Source: an uncultured Eubacteriales bacterium (lineage in GTDB: Bacteria > Bacillota > Clostridia > Oscillospirales > CAG-272). Taken from it: a stretch of DNA of 8,063 nt. Under the pieces are notes generated by a model. It searched no databases. It was not told where the DNA came from and saw nothing but the letters and a program-made list of their open reading frames with translations. Below are positions 1 to 6,509 of this stretch, one piece after another (positions within the stretch are counted from its first letter, which is position 1; every line of letters begins with the position of its first letter). The translations under genes were made by a program, and so were the position numbers. Where the stretch lies: contig URHI01000089.1 of the NCBI GenBank assembly GCA_900547565.1, positions 1 through 8,063 on the forward strand, written 5' to 3'.

Positions 1-174
1 GCGCCCGCCGTATTTCTGTGCCGTACCAAAGTCGATGATAAGCGCCTTGCAGTGGCCTATGTGAAGATATCCGTTAGGCTCGGGAGGGAAGCGGGTGTGT
101 ATCTGCTCAGGCTGATATTTACCGTCGGCGATCTCCCTGTTTATTATGTCATGTATGAAATTACTGCTTTCCAT
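1..174 (-). CDS. glnS: Glutaminyl-tRNA synthetase, N-terminal fragment (cut by window edge)
   Basis: The minus-strand frame opens with ATG at 174 and runs off the left edge after 58 codons. The protein begins MESSNFIHDI and contains TRFPPEPNGYLHIGHCKA (about residues 27-44), which includes a perfect class I HIGH motif at 38-41. The PPEPNG-YLHIGH context is typical of GlnRS and differs from the PSPTG-H context of GluRS. GlnRS charges tRNA-Gln with glutamine in the cytoplasm. An AAAGGAT ribosome site lies about 10 bases upstream, and the start is only 20 bases after the gltX stop, so the two are probably co-transcribed. Only the start of the Rossmann-type catalytic domain is visible; the KMSKS loop and anticodon-binding domain are outside. 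Many Firmicutes lack GlnRS and make Gln-tRNA through GatCAB, so its presence is informative about the lineage. Confidence 0.93.
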   Translation of the reverse strand, partial: MESSNFIHDIINREIADGKYQPEQIHTRFPPEPNGYLHIGHCKALIIDFGTAQKYGGR

Positions 175-194
175 AATTAAATTATCCTTTATCT

Positions 195-1880
195 TCAAAG
201 TGTTTTCAACATATCGGAAATTCTTGTGCGGACGCGTTCGCCCCCCAGAATGTTCATAACCGTGTACATATCCGGCGAATTAAGCTTACCCGTGACCGCC
301 ACGCGCAGAAACATACTGATGTCTGCCACACTGCCGCGGAAGGCGGCGGGATCTGCCTTATATGCCTTCATATCAGCGGCATAGCCCAACGACTCGGCTA
401 TGGACTTTATTTTATCGAACCAGACATTCTGGTCGTCATCGGGCGAATAGGTTCCGAGAAAGGCGGTGAGTGCCGCTTTTATATCCTGCCGGTCGGCGGT
501 GTCGGGATAGGCATCTGTAACGGCAAAATATTTGTCATAAAACAACTCGGTGTATTGCTTAAGCTCCACCCATGTGCCGTAGTCCTTGCGCGGCTTTTTT
601 CCGCCGCGGCCGATCGAGATAATAGCTTTGGCATAATCTGGATCGGTGTCAAGCAGTGCGGCATATTCGGGATCAAACTCTGCCGCCCAGCCGTGAAGTC
701 GGTCATACACCTGCTCGGTTGTCATGCGGGACAGCACGTTACGCGATACGTCGTTGAGCTTGACTATGTCGAACAGACAGCCGGACGCGCTCATCTTTTT
801 TATGCTGAAGGGAAAATCAGTATACGGCAGGGCGGGGTTCTGCATATGCCACTCCTCGAAATTGGAGTTGAGCAGTGTCATGATATACTCGCATACACAC
901 TCGGGCGCATAGCCTAAGCGCGAATAGTCTGACAGATTGGCTCCCATATCGCGTTTGGACAGCTTTTTTTTGTTGCCGTTTTCGTCCAGACGCATTATCT
1001 GCGCGATGTGCATGTATTTGGGAAGTCTGAATCCGAGATAGCGGAACAGCTGTATATGCTTGGCTACGCTCGGCAGCCACTCCTCACCGCGTATGACATG
1101 CGTTGTGCCCATGAGGTGGTCATCAACAGCGTGGGCAAAGTGGTAGGTAGGTATTCCGTCCGATTTGAGCAATACAAAGTCCTCGTCGTTTTCGGGAATT
1201 TCAAGTGTGCCCTTGACAAGATCGGTGAATTTTGTTTTTTTTGACGGATCGCCGTCAGCCAGTATGCGCAGGACAAACGGATTACCTGCCTTAAGGTTTT
1301 GTTCGACACATTCGATGGTGATCTGCCGTGCCGCGTACATCTGCGCGCGCCGCTTTTCGGCCTCTGCCTGCCAATCGGTATTTTTCAGCTCCTGTTTTTT
1401 GTCGATGGCCTGAAGTGCCTCCAGTTCCTCCTCGGTGCAGAAGCAGGGGTAAGCCAGCCCGCGGCGAACCAAGTCTTTAGCGTAAACGTGATAAATGGGG
1501 CCGCGCAGGCTTTGCTTGTAGGGCCCGTAGGCACCTTTATCGCAGATCTTGCCATTTTCGTCGAGAGCTGCGCCTTCGTCGAAATGTATGCCGTATTTTG
1601 CAAGCGTTGTAATGAGCGCCTCGGCGGCTCCGGGCACTTCGCGCTGAGCATCGGTATCCTCTATGCGCAGGTAGAAAACTCCTCCCGACTGATGTGCCAG
1701 ACGTTCGCCAGTGGTGGTGGGCAGCAGTCCTCCGAAATGCACGTAGCCTGTGGGGCTGGGAGCGAAGCGCATGACCTTAGCTCCTTCGGCTAACTGTCGC
1801 GGAGGATATTTGCGCTCCATGTCCTCGGGGGTTTCTGTGACATCGGGGAAAAGCAGTTGCGCAAGGTAGTTGTGATCCAT
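195..1880 (-). CDS. gltX: Glutamyl-tRNA synthetase, long clostridial form
   Basis: This 561-residue protein is a class I aminoacyl-tRNA synthetase that attaches glutamate to tRNA-Glu. Visible motifs are RFAPSPTGYVHFGGL (38-52, the HIGH-equivalent reading HFGG), LRIEDTD (71-77), the DDHLMGTTHVIRGEEWLP block (253-270) and KKLSKRD (305-311, the KMSKS-equivalent). A CFC pair at 146-148 resembles half of the zinc site of some GluRS enzymes, but I see no partner Cys/His about 25 residues later, so zinc is probably absent. The protein is longer than the usual 470-490 residues. About 36 residues precede the APSPTG motif (including KYPPR), where ordinary GluRS has only a few; I recall similar extensions in other clostridial GluRS. 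The start is supported by GGAAGGG about 10 bases upstream. It sits 18 bases after the hydrolase gene and 20 bases before glnS. With GlnRS present, it is probably discriminating, charging only tRNA-Glu (inference). Confidence 0.95.
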   Translation of the reverse strand: MDHNYLAQLLFPDVTETPEDMERKYPPRQLAEGAKVMRFAPSPTGYVHFGGLLPTTTGERLAHQSGGVFYLRIEDTDAQREVPGAAEALITTLAKYGIHFDEGAALDENGKICDKGAYGPYKQSLRGPIYHVYAKDLVRRGLAYPCFCTEEELEALQAIDKKQELKNTDWQAEAEKRRAQMYAARQITIECVEQNLKAGNPFVLRILADGDPSKKTKFTDLVKGTLEIPENDEDFVLLKSDGIPTYHFAHAVDDHLMGTTHVIRGEEWLPSVAKHIQLFRYLGFRLPKYMHIAQIMRLDENGNKKKLSKRDMGANLSDYSRLGYAPECVCEYIMTLLNSNFEEWHMQNPALPYTDFPFSIKKMSASGCLFDIVKLNDVSRNVLSRMTTEQVYDRLHGWAAEFDPEYAALLDTDPDYAKAIISIGRGGKKPRKDYGTWVELKQYTELFYDKYFAVTDAYPDTADRQDIKAALTAFLGTYSPDDDQNVWFDKIKSIAESLGYAADMKAYKADPAAFRGSVADISMFLRVAVTGKLNSPDMYTVMNILGGERVRTRISDMLKTL

Positions 1881-1898
1881 ATTTTTTTGTCCCTTCCG

Positions 1899-2525
1899 TT
1901 AGTCTGTTTTGGGTTTCAGAAAGTGAATGTTTTTAAGTGCATCGCCCAGTGTCGACGGTTGATTGTGACCCGGGTATATGGGCAGTGAATGATCCAGCAG
2001 ATTGAGGCGCTCGAGCGAGGCTTTCATGCTGCGAAGACTGCCACCGGCAAGATCGACACGCCCAAAGCCGCTCTCAAACAACGTATCTCCCGTTATTACA
2101 AAGTCATCGCACAGCAGACATATGCTACCGGGCGTATGGCCGGGTGTGTGGAGCACGGTCAGCTTTTCGGTAGCGAGCGGTAGGACATCGCCGTCTTCAA
2201 GTGTACGCTGAGCAGGTGCAAACCGGCGCTCCTGCCCGAAAAAGCTGAGATACGCATTGCGAACAGGGTCGGCAAGTGCGTCAGCGTCCTCACGGTGTAT
2301 CATTACCGGAGCACCGGTGGCTTTATGCAGCGCCTCTGCGGAAATAACGTGGTCAAAATGTCCGTGCGTCAGCACTATGCCGCGCACTGTTGCGTCCGCA
2401 GCGGTTGCCATGTTTATGATTGACTCTACCGAAGGGCTGGGGTCGATCACATACGCATCGCTTCCGCTTACCGCAAGGTAACAATTTGATCCCCATGAGT
2501 CGGGGCATATTCGGAGTATCTTCAT
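1899..2525 (-). CDS. Metallo-beta-lactamase-fold hydrolase (glyoxalase II-like)
   Basis: The 208-residue protein has the whole metal-site set of the metallo-beta-lactamase superfamily: THGHFDH at 53-59 (HxHxDH), LHTPGHTPGS at 125-134 with the second-site His130, TGDTLF at 145-150 with the bridging Asp147, and YPGHN at 184-188 with His187. These are the ligands of a two-metal centre in glyoxalase II and YcbL-type enzymes, which often cleave thioesters such as S-lactoylglutathione. The length fits the short YcbL-like group, which lacks the extra C-terminal helical domain of classical glyoxalase II, so the substrate cannot be named. There is no signal peptide, so it is probably cytoplasmic. It is the first gene of the apparent operon with gltX and glnS; a functional link to tRNA charging is not evident. 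The ribosome site is weak (GGTGAT about 10 bases upstream), so the start is less firm than for its neighbours. Confidence 0.88.
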   Translation of the reverse strand: MKILRICPDSWGSNCYLAVSGSDAYVIDPSPSVESIINMATAADATVRGIVLTHGHFDHVISAEALHKATGAPVMIHREDADALADPVRNAYLSFFGQERRFAPAQRTLEDGDVLPLATEKLTVLHTPGHTPGSICLLCDDFVITGDTLFESGFGRVDLAGGSLRSMKASLERLNLLDHSLPIYPGHNQPSTLGDALKNIHFLKPKTD

Positions 2526-2554
2526 GTTCCGCTATCACCATTCATTTGTTAATT

Positions 2555-2587
2555 ATTATATTTTACACTGCTTTTGGCTTCGTTCAA
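2555..2587 (-). promoter_or_regulatory. Possible proximal SigA-type promoter for the hydrolase-gltX-glnS operon
   Basis: On the minus strand, TTGAAC (2587-2582) is followed after 16 bases by TAAAAT (2565-2560), overlapping a perfect TATAAT at 2560-2555. Transcription would begin near 2553 and give a leader of about 28 bases. The -35 box matches only four of six consensus positions and the area is AT-rich, so this is a weak secondary candidate to the promoter at 2675-2703. Confidence 0.35.
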
Positions 2588-2598
2588 GTGTTGTTGGT

Positions 2599-2623
2599 GC
2601 CGAATACCTTTGCCGGGTTCGGC
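2599..2623 (-). other. Leader hairpin upstream of the hydrolase gene
   Basis: GCCGAA and TTCGGC form a perfect 6-base-pair inverted repeat around a 13-base centre in which a CC/GG pair can extend the stem. It lies about 75-100 bases before the hydrolase start, within the leader predicted from the distal promoter. No U-tract follows, so it is not an intrinsic terminator. Its function is unknown. Confidence 0.4.
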
Positions 2624-2642
2624 TGCGCAAGTACAGCTGTGT

Positions 2643-2669
2643 AAAATGCGCTCGCAAACGGAGCATTTT
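2643..2669. repeat. Inverted repeat at the predicted transcription start of the hydrolase operon
   Basis: On the plus strand AAAATGCGCTC (2643-2653) faces GAGCATTTT (2661-2669), giving an imperfect dyad with a two-base bulge. It overlaps the predicted start site (about 2668) of the promoter at 2675-2703. It could be an operator or a 5' leader hairpin. A plus-strand terminator is unlikely because no plus-strand gene leads into it. Confidence 0.4.
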
Positions 2670-2674
2670 TACTT

Positions 2675-2703
2675 ATTGTATCACATATTTTCGTTATTGT
2701 CCA
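2675..2703 (-). promoter_or_regulatory. SigA-type promoter of the hydrolase-gltX-glnS operon
   Basis: On the minus strand TGGACA (2703-2698) is followed after exactly 17 bases by TACAAT (2680-2675), each matching five of six consensus positions. The -10 box is preceded by TG plus one base, an extended -10. The predicted start near 2668 would give a leader of about 140 bases. The site sits just downstream of the terminator of the preceding gene, as expected for a new transcription unit. Confidence 0.72.
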
Positions 2704-2734
2704 CAATTATTTTCAAAATTCCGCCAACGGCACG

Positions 2735-2765
2735 AAAAAGGGGCTGTTGCTGTAGCAACAGCCCC
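2735..2765 (-). terminator. Intrinsic terminator of the family 1 binding-protein gene
   Basis: A perfect 11-base-pair stem, GGGGCTGTTGC with GCAACAGCCCC, closes on a 4-base loop (2740-2765). On the minus strand it is followed directly by five T residues (2739-2735). It begins 17 bases after the stop codon at 2783, so it ends that transcript. Confidence 0.93.
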
Positions 2766-2782
2766 GATCTCAGGGATTATTA

Positions 2783-4294
2783 TCAGTCATTTGTATAAGC
2801 GCTTATCAGTTTTTCCAGCAGCTTGGGCATTTGTTTTGCAATTGCCTTTGACTGGGAAGCCCAGTTGGTCTGGTCGTTTTTTATAACATTTCTGAAGGTG
2901 CTCTGGCCTACAAGGCTGGCGGAGAATATACGGCCGAGGTCGAAGGACAGGCTCTCACGAATGATGTCATACATCTTGGCAGAGTCACTTTCCTGGACAT
3001 ACTTGGTCTTGAGCGAAACTTCATACAACTCAGGAGTTACCTGACGGTAGGATTCTGAAGCATAGGTCTCAAGGTAAGCGGACAGCATGCTCAGCTCGTC
3101 GTCCTTAGCGTCGATCGGAATTCCGTACAGCGTGAAGGGGTTGCCCATTACGGTTACAAAGCTCTCCTGCGCCGAGTCATACTTGGGGCAGGGAACTACC
3201 GAGTAGTGCAGATCGGGATTGTCAAACTTTGTTATGGAGATACGGCAACGGTCCATGGCAAACAGCAGGTTACCGTTGTTGAATTCAAGCTGGTGCTGGA
3301 CATTTGGGGTATACATACCGTCATCGGTTTTGTGAAGCAGGGTATTCAGCATTTCAATGGTGCTGATGACTTTCTCGCCGCTGAAGGAAGGAGCCATGCG
3401 GAGGTTGCCCTCAGCGTCCTTGTCTACGATCAGTGCGCCCGAACCGTAGAACCACGGGTCAACGTGGATACCTGATGTCATGTAACCGAAGCGGTCACCG
3501 ACCGACTTTACACCGTCGGCATTCTGGTCAATGTAGACATTGGAGCACATAGAGATGAACTTGTCATATGTCCACTCATTGTTCTTTACCAGATCAAACA
3601 CGTTGGGCAGGTTCATTTCTTCGATTATGTCGGTGTTGACGAAGCAGCAGTACATCATGTACAGCGCGTTGGCCGAGATATCCCCGGAGGCAAAGTACAG
3701 CTTATCGTTGATAGTTGCTTCGGTGATCAGACGCTCAGGCCACCACGGCTTGTCAAAGTTAAGGTATTCACACTCAGAGTCGAGCAGGCTGTAGCACATA
3801 CCCTTGCTGGCGGTAGCCGCCATGGAAAGGCTGTAGCAGGCGAATACGTCAAACTCACCGCCTCCGGCAGATATGGAGTTGTTGACGTACTTGACCCAGT
3901 TGTTAACATTATCGGAATCTCCGTCTGTGGAGATAAAAGCCATGTCTATGCCAAGGCGGTCTTCAATTGTGAGGTTGCGGTTGAAAATAGCGTCGTTGAC
4001 GTTTTCACCCATTTGCTCGGCAACCTCGAACTCCTCGTGCTCACGATCACCCCAGTAGAGCAGAGTTATTGTCTTGCCGTTGTAGTTGAGATCTGCGGGA
4101 ATGTCATCCGATTCATAAACATCGGAGGTGTCTGCAGCCGTTGTGTCGGAAGGATTGTCGGGTGTGTTGTCAGAAGCTTTTGTTGTTGTATCCTGGCTTT
4201 CATCGCCCGGTTTTGCGCAGGCGATAAAGACACACAGCAACATAAGCAGCGCAAGCAACATGCAACCGAGTCTTAAGTAAGTATTTTTGTTCAT
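2783..4294 (-). CDS. Extracellular solute-binding lipoprotein, family 1-like (sugar ABC transporter type), orphan
   Basis: The 503-residue protein starts MNKNTYLRLG, with a hydrophobic signal segment (about 8-24) ending in a lipobox FIAC with the acylated Cys at 26. A Ser/Thr/Asp/Pro-rich linker (about 29-68) then leads to the folded domain. The segment NGKTITLLYWGD (72-83), the later EFDVF stretch and the general layout resemble family 1 solute-binding proteins of clostridial carbohydrate transporters; this is family-level recognition and the ligand is unknown. It should be tethered to the outer membrane face and capture a solute for an ABC importer. The open frame extends 56 codons upstream, but the start at 4294 is preferred because AAGGAG lies 10 bases before it and the signal peptide begins there. 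It has its own promoter and terminator and no permease or ATPase gene beside it. The -3 Phe in the lipobox is slightly unusual. Confidence 0.8.
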   Translation of the reverse strand: MNKNTYLRLGCMLLALLMLLCVFIACAKPGDESQDTTTKASDNTPDNPSDTTAADTSDVYESDDIPADLNYNGKTITLLYWGDREHEEFEVAEQMGENVNDAIFNRNLTIEDRLGIDMAFISTDGDSDNVNNWVKYVNNSISAGGGEFDVFACYSLSMAATASKGMCYSLLDSECEYLNFDKPWWPERLITEATINDKLYFASGDISANALYMMYCCFVNTDIIEEMNLPNVFDLVKNNEWTYDKFISMCSNVYIDQNADGVKSVGDRFGYMTSGIHVDPWFYGSGALIVDKDAEGNLRMAPSFSGEKVISTIEMLNTLLHKTDDGMYTPNVQHQLEFNNGNLLFAMDRCRISITKFDNPDLHYSVVPCPKYDSAQESFVTVMGNPFTLYGIPIDAKDDELSMLSAYLETYASESYRQVTPELYEVSLKTKYVQESDSAKMYDIIRESLSFDLGRIFSASLVGQSTFRNVIKNDQTNWASQSKAIAKQMPKLLEKLISAYTND

Positions 4295-4386
4295 AAAAAC
4301 TTGACTCCTTGATAATGTAGATATTTGTCGGAGTTTCCGGTAATGTACACCCATACATTGCCGGGATGACTCTGACAGATTTTCAT
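4291..4386 (-). CDS. Possible leader peptide overlapping the binding-protein start (uncertain)
   Basis: A 31-codon frame (MKICQSHPGN... ending ...GVKFL) starts with ATG at 4386, one base after the predicted transcription start, and stops with TGA at 4293-4291. This TGA overlaps the lipoprotein ATG as ATGA, a layout typical of translational coupling. It has no ribosome site and would need leaderless initiation, and a frame of this length can easily arise by chance. It spans the leader hairpin. It is listed as a candidate only. Confidence 0.2.
   Translation of the reverse strand: MKICQSHPGNVWVYITGNSDKYLHYQGVKFL
4305..4310 (-). promoter_or_regulatory. Ribosome-binding site fixing the family 1 binding-protein start
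   Basis: AAGGAG on the minus strand lies 10 bases before the ATG at 4294. It selects this start over the longer in-frame extension reaching 4462, most of which lies upstream of the predicted transcription start. Confidence 0.85.
4327..4376 (-). other. Long hairpin in the 5' leader of the family 1 binding-protein gene
   Basis: The leader folds as nested inverted repeats. The outer arm GTCAGAGT pairs with ACTCCGAC with one mismatch. After a CATC/AA internal loop, an inner stem CCGG-C-AATGTA pairs with TACATT-A-CCGG around the 6-base loop TGGGTG. It starts about 11 bases after the predicted transcription start and ends 16 bases before the ribosome site. It is not followed by a U-tract. It could be a cis-regulatory or mRNA-stabilising element; it matches no riboswitch class I recognise. 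Confidence 0.55.
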
Positions 4387-4393
4387 CTATAAA

Positions 4394-4423
4394 ATTATAC
4401 CACTTCCATGGCATAATTGTCAA
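4394..4423 (-). promoter_or_regulatory. Strong SigA-type promoter of the family 1 binding-protein gene
   Basis: On the minus strand a perfect TTGACA (4423-4418) and a perfect TATAAT (4399-4394) are separated by 18 bases. Transcription should start near 4387, giving a leader of about 93 bases. With two consensus hexamers this is the strongest promoter in the window. Confidence 0.88.
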
Positions 4424-4498
4424 CTGCCGAATATTAAAAACGTCAATTATAATATAAATCAAAGCATATTTTTGTGAATTTATTACAAATAATTGGGT

Positions 4499-4539
4499 AA
4501 AAATTCCGCCGGTGGGAACAGTTAAGCCCGACCGGCGGA
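4499..4539 (-). terminator. Intrinsic terminator of the family 5 binding-protein gene
   Basis: TCCGCCGGT (4539-4531) pairs with ACCGGCGGA (4513-4505), and an inner GGG/CCC can extend the stem past a bulged C around a 10-base loop. Five T residues follow on the minus strand (4503-4499). It begins about 25 bases after the stop codon at 4565. Confidence 0.9.
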
Positions 4540-4564
4540 GTATTTTATTTAATTCAATGCAACC

Positions 4565-6409
4565 TTATTCAGCCGCAGTTGTTTCGACATACAGCTCGTA
4601 ATTCTTGAGCTTTGTCTTGGTGAAAATACGGTTGGCGTAGTAGGAGGACGAATACTTCGAAAGCTGATTGCTGATGACATAAGCATCCTGATTGAATATG
4701 ATGGGGATTATGGGCATTTTTTCGATCAGCATCTTCTCGGCCTCGTGCAATATAGCGGCTCTTGCGGTAATATCCTTTTCGGCAAATGCTTTCTCTATAA
4801 GCGCATTATAATCTTCATCGTCAAAGCCTGTTACATGCGGCATGATCTCATAGTTAAGCGTGGTCATATCGATGGCCTGACCTGCGAATGCCTTGGCAAA
4901 GGGTGCCAGCATTGCAAATGCATCGGGAGATGCCGAAACATAGTCGAGAGCAATGACCTCAAAATCGCCGTTGTAGAGATTTTCGTTGAATATATCGTCG
5001 TTGATATCCTTGGCTATCTCCTCTGTCAGCTTGTTGTAGTCATCGTTTTCAATGGGGGTGACCCGCTTGACTGTTACATTGAAGCCGAGCGCTCTCCATG
5101 CCTCCGCAACCGCTTCGGCTATGAGAACATGAACCTCGTCCTCATCGCGGACGGAGATCGAGAAGCTGTATTTAGAGGCTGTTATTCCTGAAGCCGCCAA
5201 AGCGGACTGAGCAGCAGACATGTCCGCTGTGGCTGAAACAAGATCGCCGCCCACGTTTCTGAACGACTTCTTGACCGACTTGGCGTCGAACACACCGTAG
5301 GGGATTATGCCGGTAGCTGCCTTGGCGAACACCACCTGATTTGCAATTGCCTCACGGTCGATCGCCAGCGACAGGGCGCGCCTTACGTTTTCGTTGGCGA
5401 AAATATAGTCACCGGTAGGATTGCCTTCTGCATCCGTTCCGCCGTCGGAGATAAGCGCTTTTTCGTTGAGGAAGTAAGTATGTGTGGACAATTCGTCAGT
5501 GACCTCGGCCTTGTCGGCATATGTGGCTCTGAGCGACATGGGGATCTCGCCGATGTAGAACAGCTCGCCGCCGTCGAATTTTGCTTGAAGCTCCTCATCG
5601 GTAGCGGCAAAGTCAATAATCAGGCGGTAAGGTGTGACCGACTTGTCAAGTGCGTCCTTGGTCTTATCGCGGAAATAATAGGGGTTACGCTCCAGCGTCA
5701 TGGATTCCTCGCCGGCCTTATAGTTTGTGGAACGCAGAGTAAAGGGGCCGGAGCACACTGTGGTTGCAGGCTTTTTTGCCCAGTCATCGTTTTTTGACAC
5801 TATGTCCTCGCGCAGCGGAACCAGTGCGGGGCTTGTCAGATTGAGAATAAACTGATCGTAATCGATCTTTGTTTCAAAGGTGATCTCGAGCACATTCTGC
5901 TCAGGGTCGGAAATACCGAGGTCATCAATAGAGCAGTCGCCCTCGATAACCGCGCGTGCATTCTTGATATCAAACAGCAGGCAGGCGGCCGTGTTGGAAT
6001 TTTCCACGTCAAACATGCGCTTCCACGCATAGATTACGTCGGCGGCGTCAACACTGATACCGTCACTCCAGCAGGTATCCTTGAGCACGATGGTCATTTT
6101 ATGCTGGTTGGTTTCATCGTCATCGAAGATCTTATAGCTTTTCACAAGGTCGTTCTGAACCTTGCCGTTTTCATCGAGCTTGAAAAGACCTGAGTAAAGC
6201 AGGCTTATAATTTTCTGTACGGATTTGTTGTTGAGCGAATAAGCGGGATCAAGGTCGTATATAACGTCTGCAATGTACATTTTTATGTACGCGCCCTTGT
6301 CTTCTTCCTCTTCAGTGTCATTATTATTCTTGTCGCTTGAACCGCTGCATGCCATAAGCATGGGCAACATAAGCAGACAAAGTATAAGGGAAATCAAGCG
6401 CTTGGTCAT
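4565..6409 (-). CDS. Peptide-type ABC transporter substrate-binding lipoprotein (family 5, OppA/DppA-like), orphan
   Basis: The 614-residue protein from ATG 6409 begins MTKRLISLIL, with a lipoprotein signal peptide and lipobox LMAC (Cys21), followed by an Asn- and Glu-rich linker (about 27-38). Family 5 landmarks are LDPAYSLNN (53-61) with LLYSGLFKLDENG soon after, SGPFTL and ERNPYYF in the first half, and NENVRRALSLAIDREAI near the middle. The C-terminal region has the usual MPIIPIIFN strand. This family binds oligopeptides, dipeptides, nickel or other solutes for ABC importers; the ligand cannot be read from sequence. Two earlier in-frame ATGs (6463, 6421) are less likely: one lacks a ribosome site and the other abuts AAGGAGG with no spacing. 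It has its own promoter and terminator and no permease or ATPase genes beside it. Confidence 0.92.
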   Translation of the reverse strand: MTKRLISLILCLLMLPMLMACSGSSDKNNNDTEEEEDKGAYIKMYIADVIYDLDPAYSLNNKSVQKIISLLYSGLFKLDENGKVQNDLVKSYKIFDDDETNQHKMTIVLKDTCWSDGISVDAADVIYAWKRMFDVENSNTAACLLFDIKNARAVIEGDCSIDDLGISDPEQNVLEITFETKIDYDQFILNLTSPALVPLREDIVSKNDDWAKKPATTVCSGPFTLRSTNYKAGEESMTLERNPYYFRDKTKDALDKSVTPYRLIIDFAATDEELQAKFDGGELFYIGEIPMSLRATYADKAEVTDELSTHTYFLNEKALISDGGTDAEGNPTGDYIFANENVRRALSLAIDREAIANQVVFAKAATGIIPYGVFDAKSVKKSFRNVGGDLVSATADMSAAQSALAASGITASKYSFSISVRDEDEVHVLIAEAVAEAWRALGFNVTVKRVTPIENDDYNKLTEEIAKDINDDIFNENLYNGDFEVIALDYVSASPDAFAMLAPFAKAFAGQAIDMTTLNYEIMPHVTGFDDEDYNALIEKAFAEKDITARAAILHEAEKMLIEKMPIIPIIFNQDAYVISNQLSKYSSSYYANRIFTKTKLKNYELYVETTAAE

Positions 6410-6421
6410 GGTTTGGAACAT

Positions 6422-6428
6422 CCTCCTT
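6422..6428 (-). promoter_or_regulatory. Ribosome-binding site deciding the family 5 binding-protein start
   Basis: AAGGAGG on the minus strand directly abuts an in-frame ATG at 6421 (zero spacing, unlikely to work). It lies 12 bases before the ATG at 6409, which opens the signal peptide MTKRL. The 12-base gap is longer than the usual 5-10, so the start is probable rather than certain. Confidence 0.7.
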
Positions 6429-6480
6429 GTGCAAAAAGAAAAATCGGAATATCGGAAAAACAAATAATATTGCTCTGTAC

Positions 6481-6509
6481 ATTATATCATCAAATTGAAA
6501 TTTTAGCAA
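6481..6509 (-). promoter_or_regulatory. SigA-type promoter of the family 5 binding-protein gene
   Basis: On the minus strand TTGCTA (6509-6504) is followed after 17 bases by a perfect TATAAT (6486-6481), preceded by TG plus one base as an extended -10. The predicted start near 6475 gives a leader of about 65 bases containing two copies of TTCCGAT (6457-6451 and 6449-6443). Confidence 0.75.

Noticed and set aside
1299..1793. Plus-strand open frame of 164 codons
   Set aside because: It is antisense to gltX, whose motifs are unambiguous; the translation shows no recognisable domain.
2558..2667. Arg-rich 36-codon frame in the hydrolase leader, minus strand
   Set aside because: It has no ribosome site, begins at the predicted transcription start and has no recognisable features; most likely chance.
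2526..2700. T-box riboswitch upstream of the synthetase operon
   Set aside because: No AGGGTGG-type T-box core and no terminator/antiterminator pair is visible.
4295..4462. Upstream in-frame extension of the family 1 binding protein by 56 codons
   Set aside because: It would place the start upstream of a consensus promoter, has no ribosome site, and would bury the lipoprotein signal peptide; AAGGAG supports the start at 4294.
4745..5191. Plus-strand open frame of 148 codons
   Set aside because: It is antisense to the family 5 binding protein and its Cys/Ile-rich translation looks like a shadow frame.
6410..6463. Longer starts for the family 5 binding protein at 6463 or 6421
   Set aside because: The first lacks a ribosome site and the second directly abuts AAGGAGG with no spacing; the signal peptide begins naturally at 6409.
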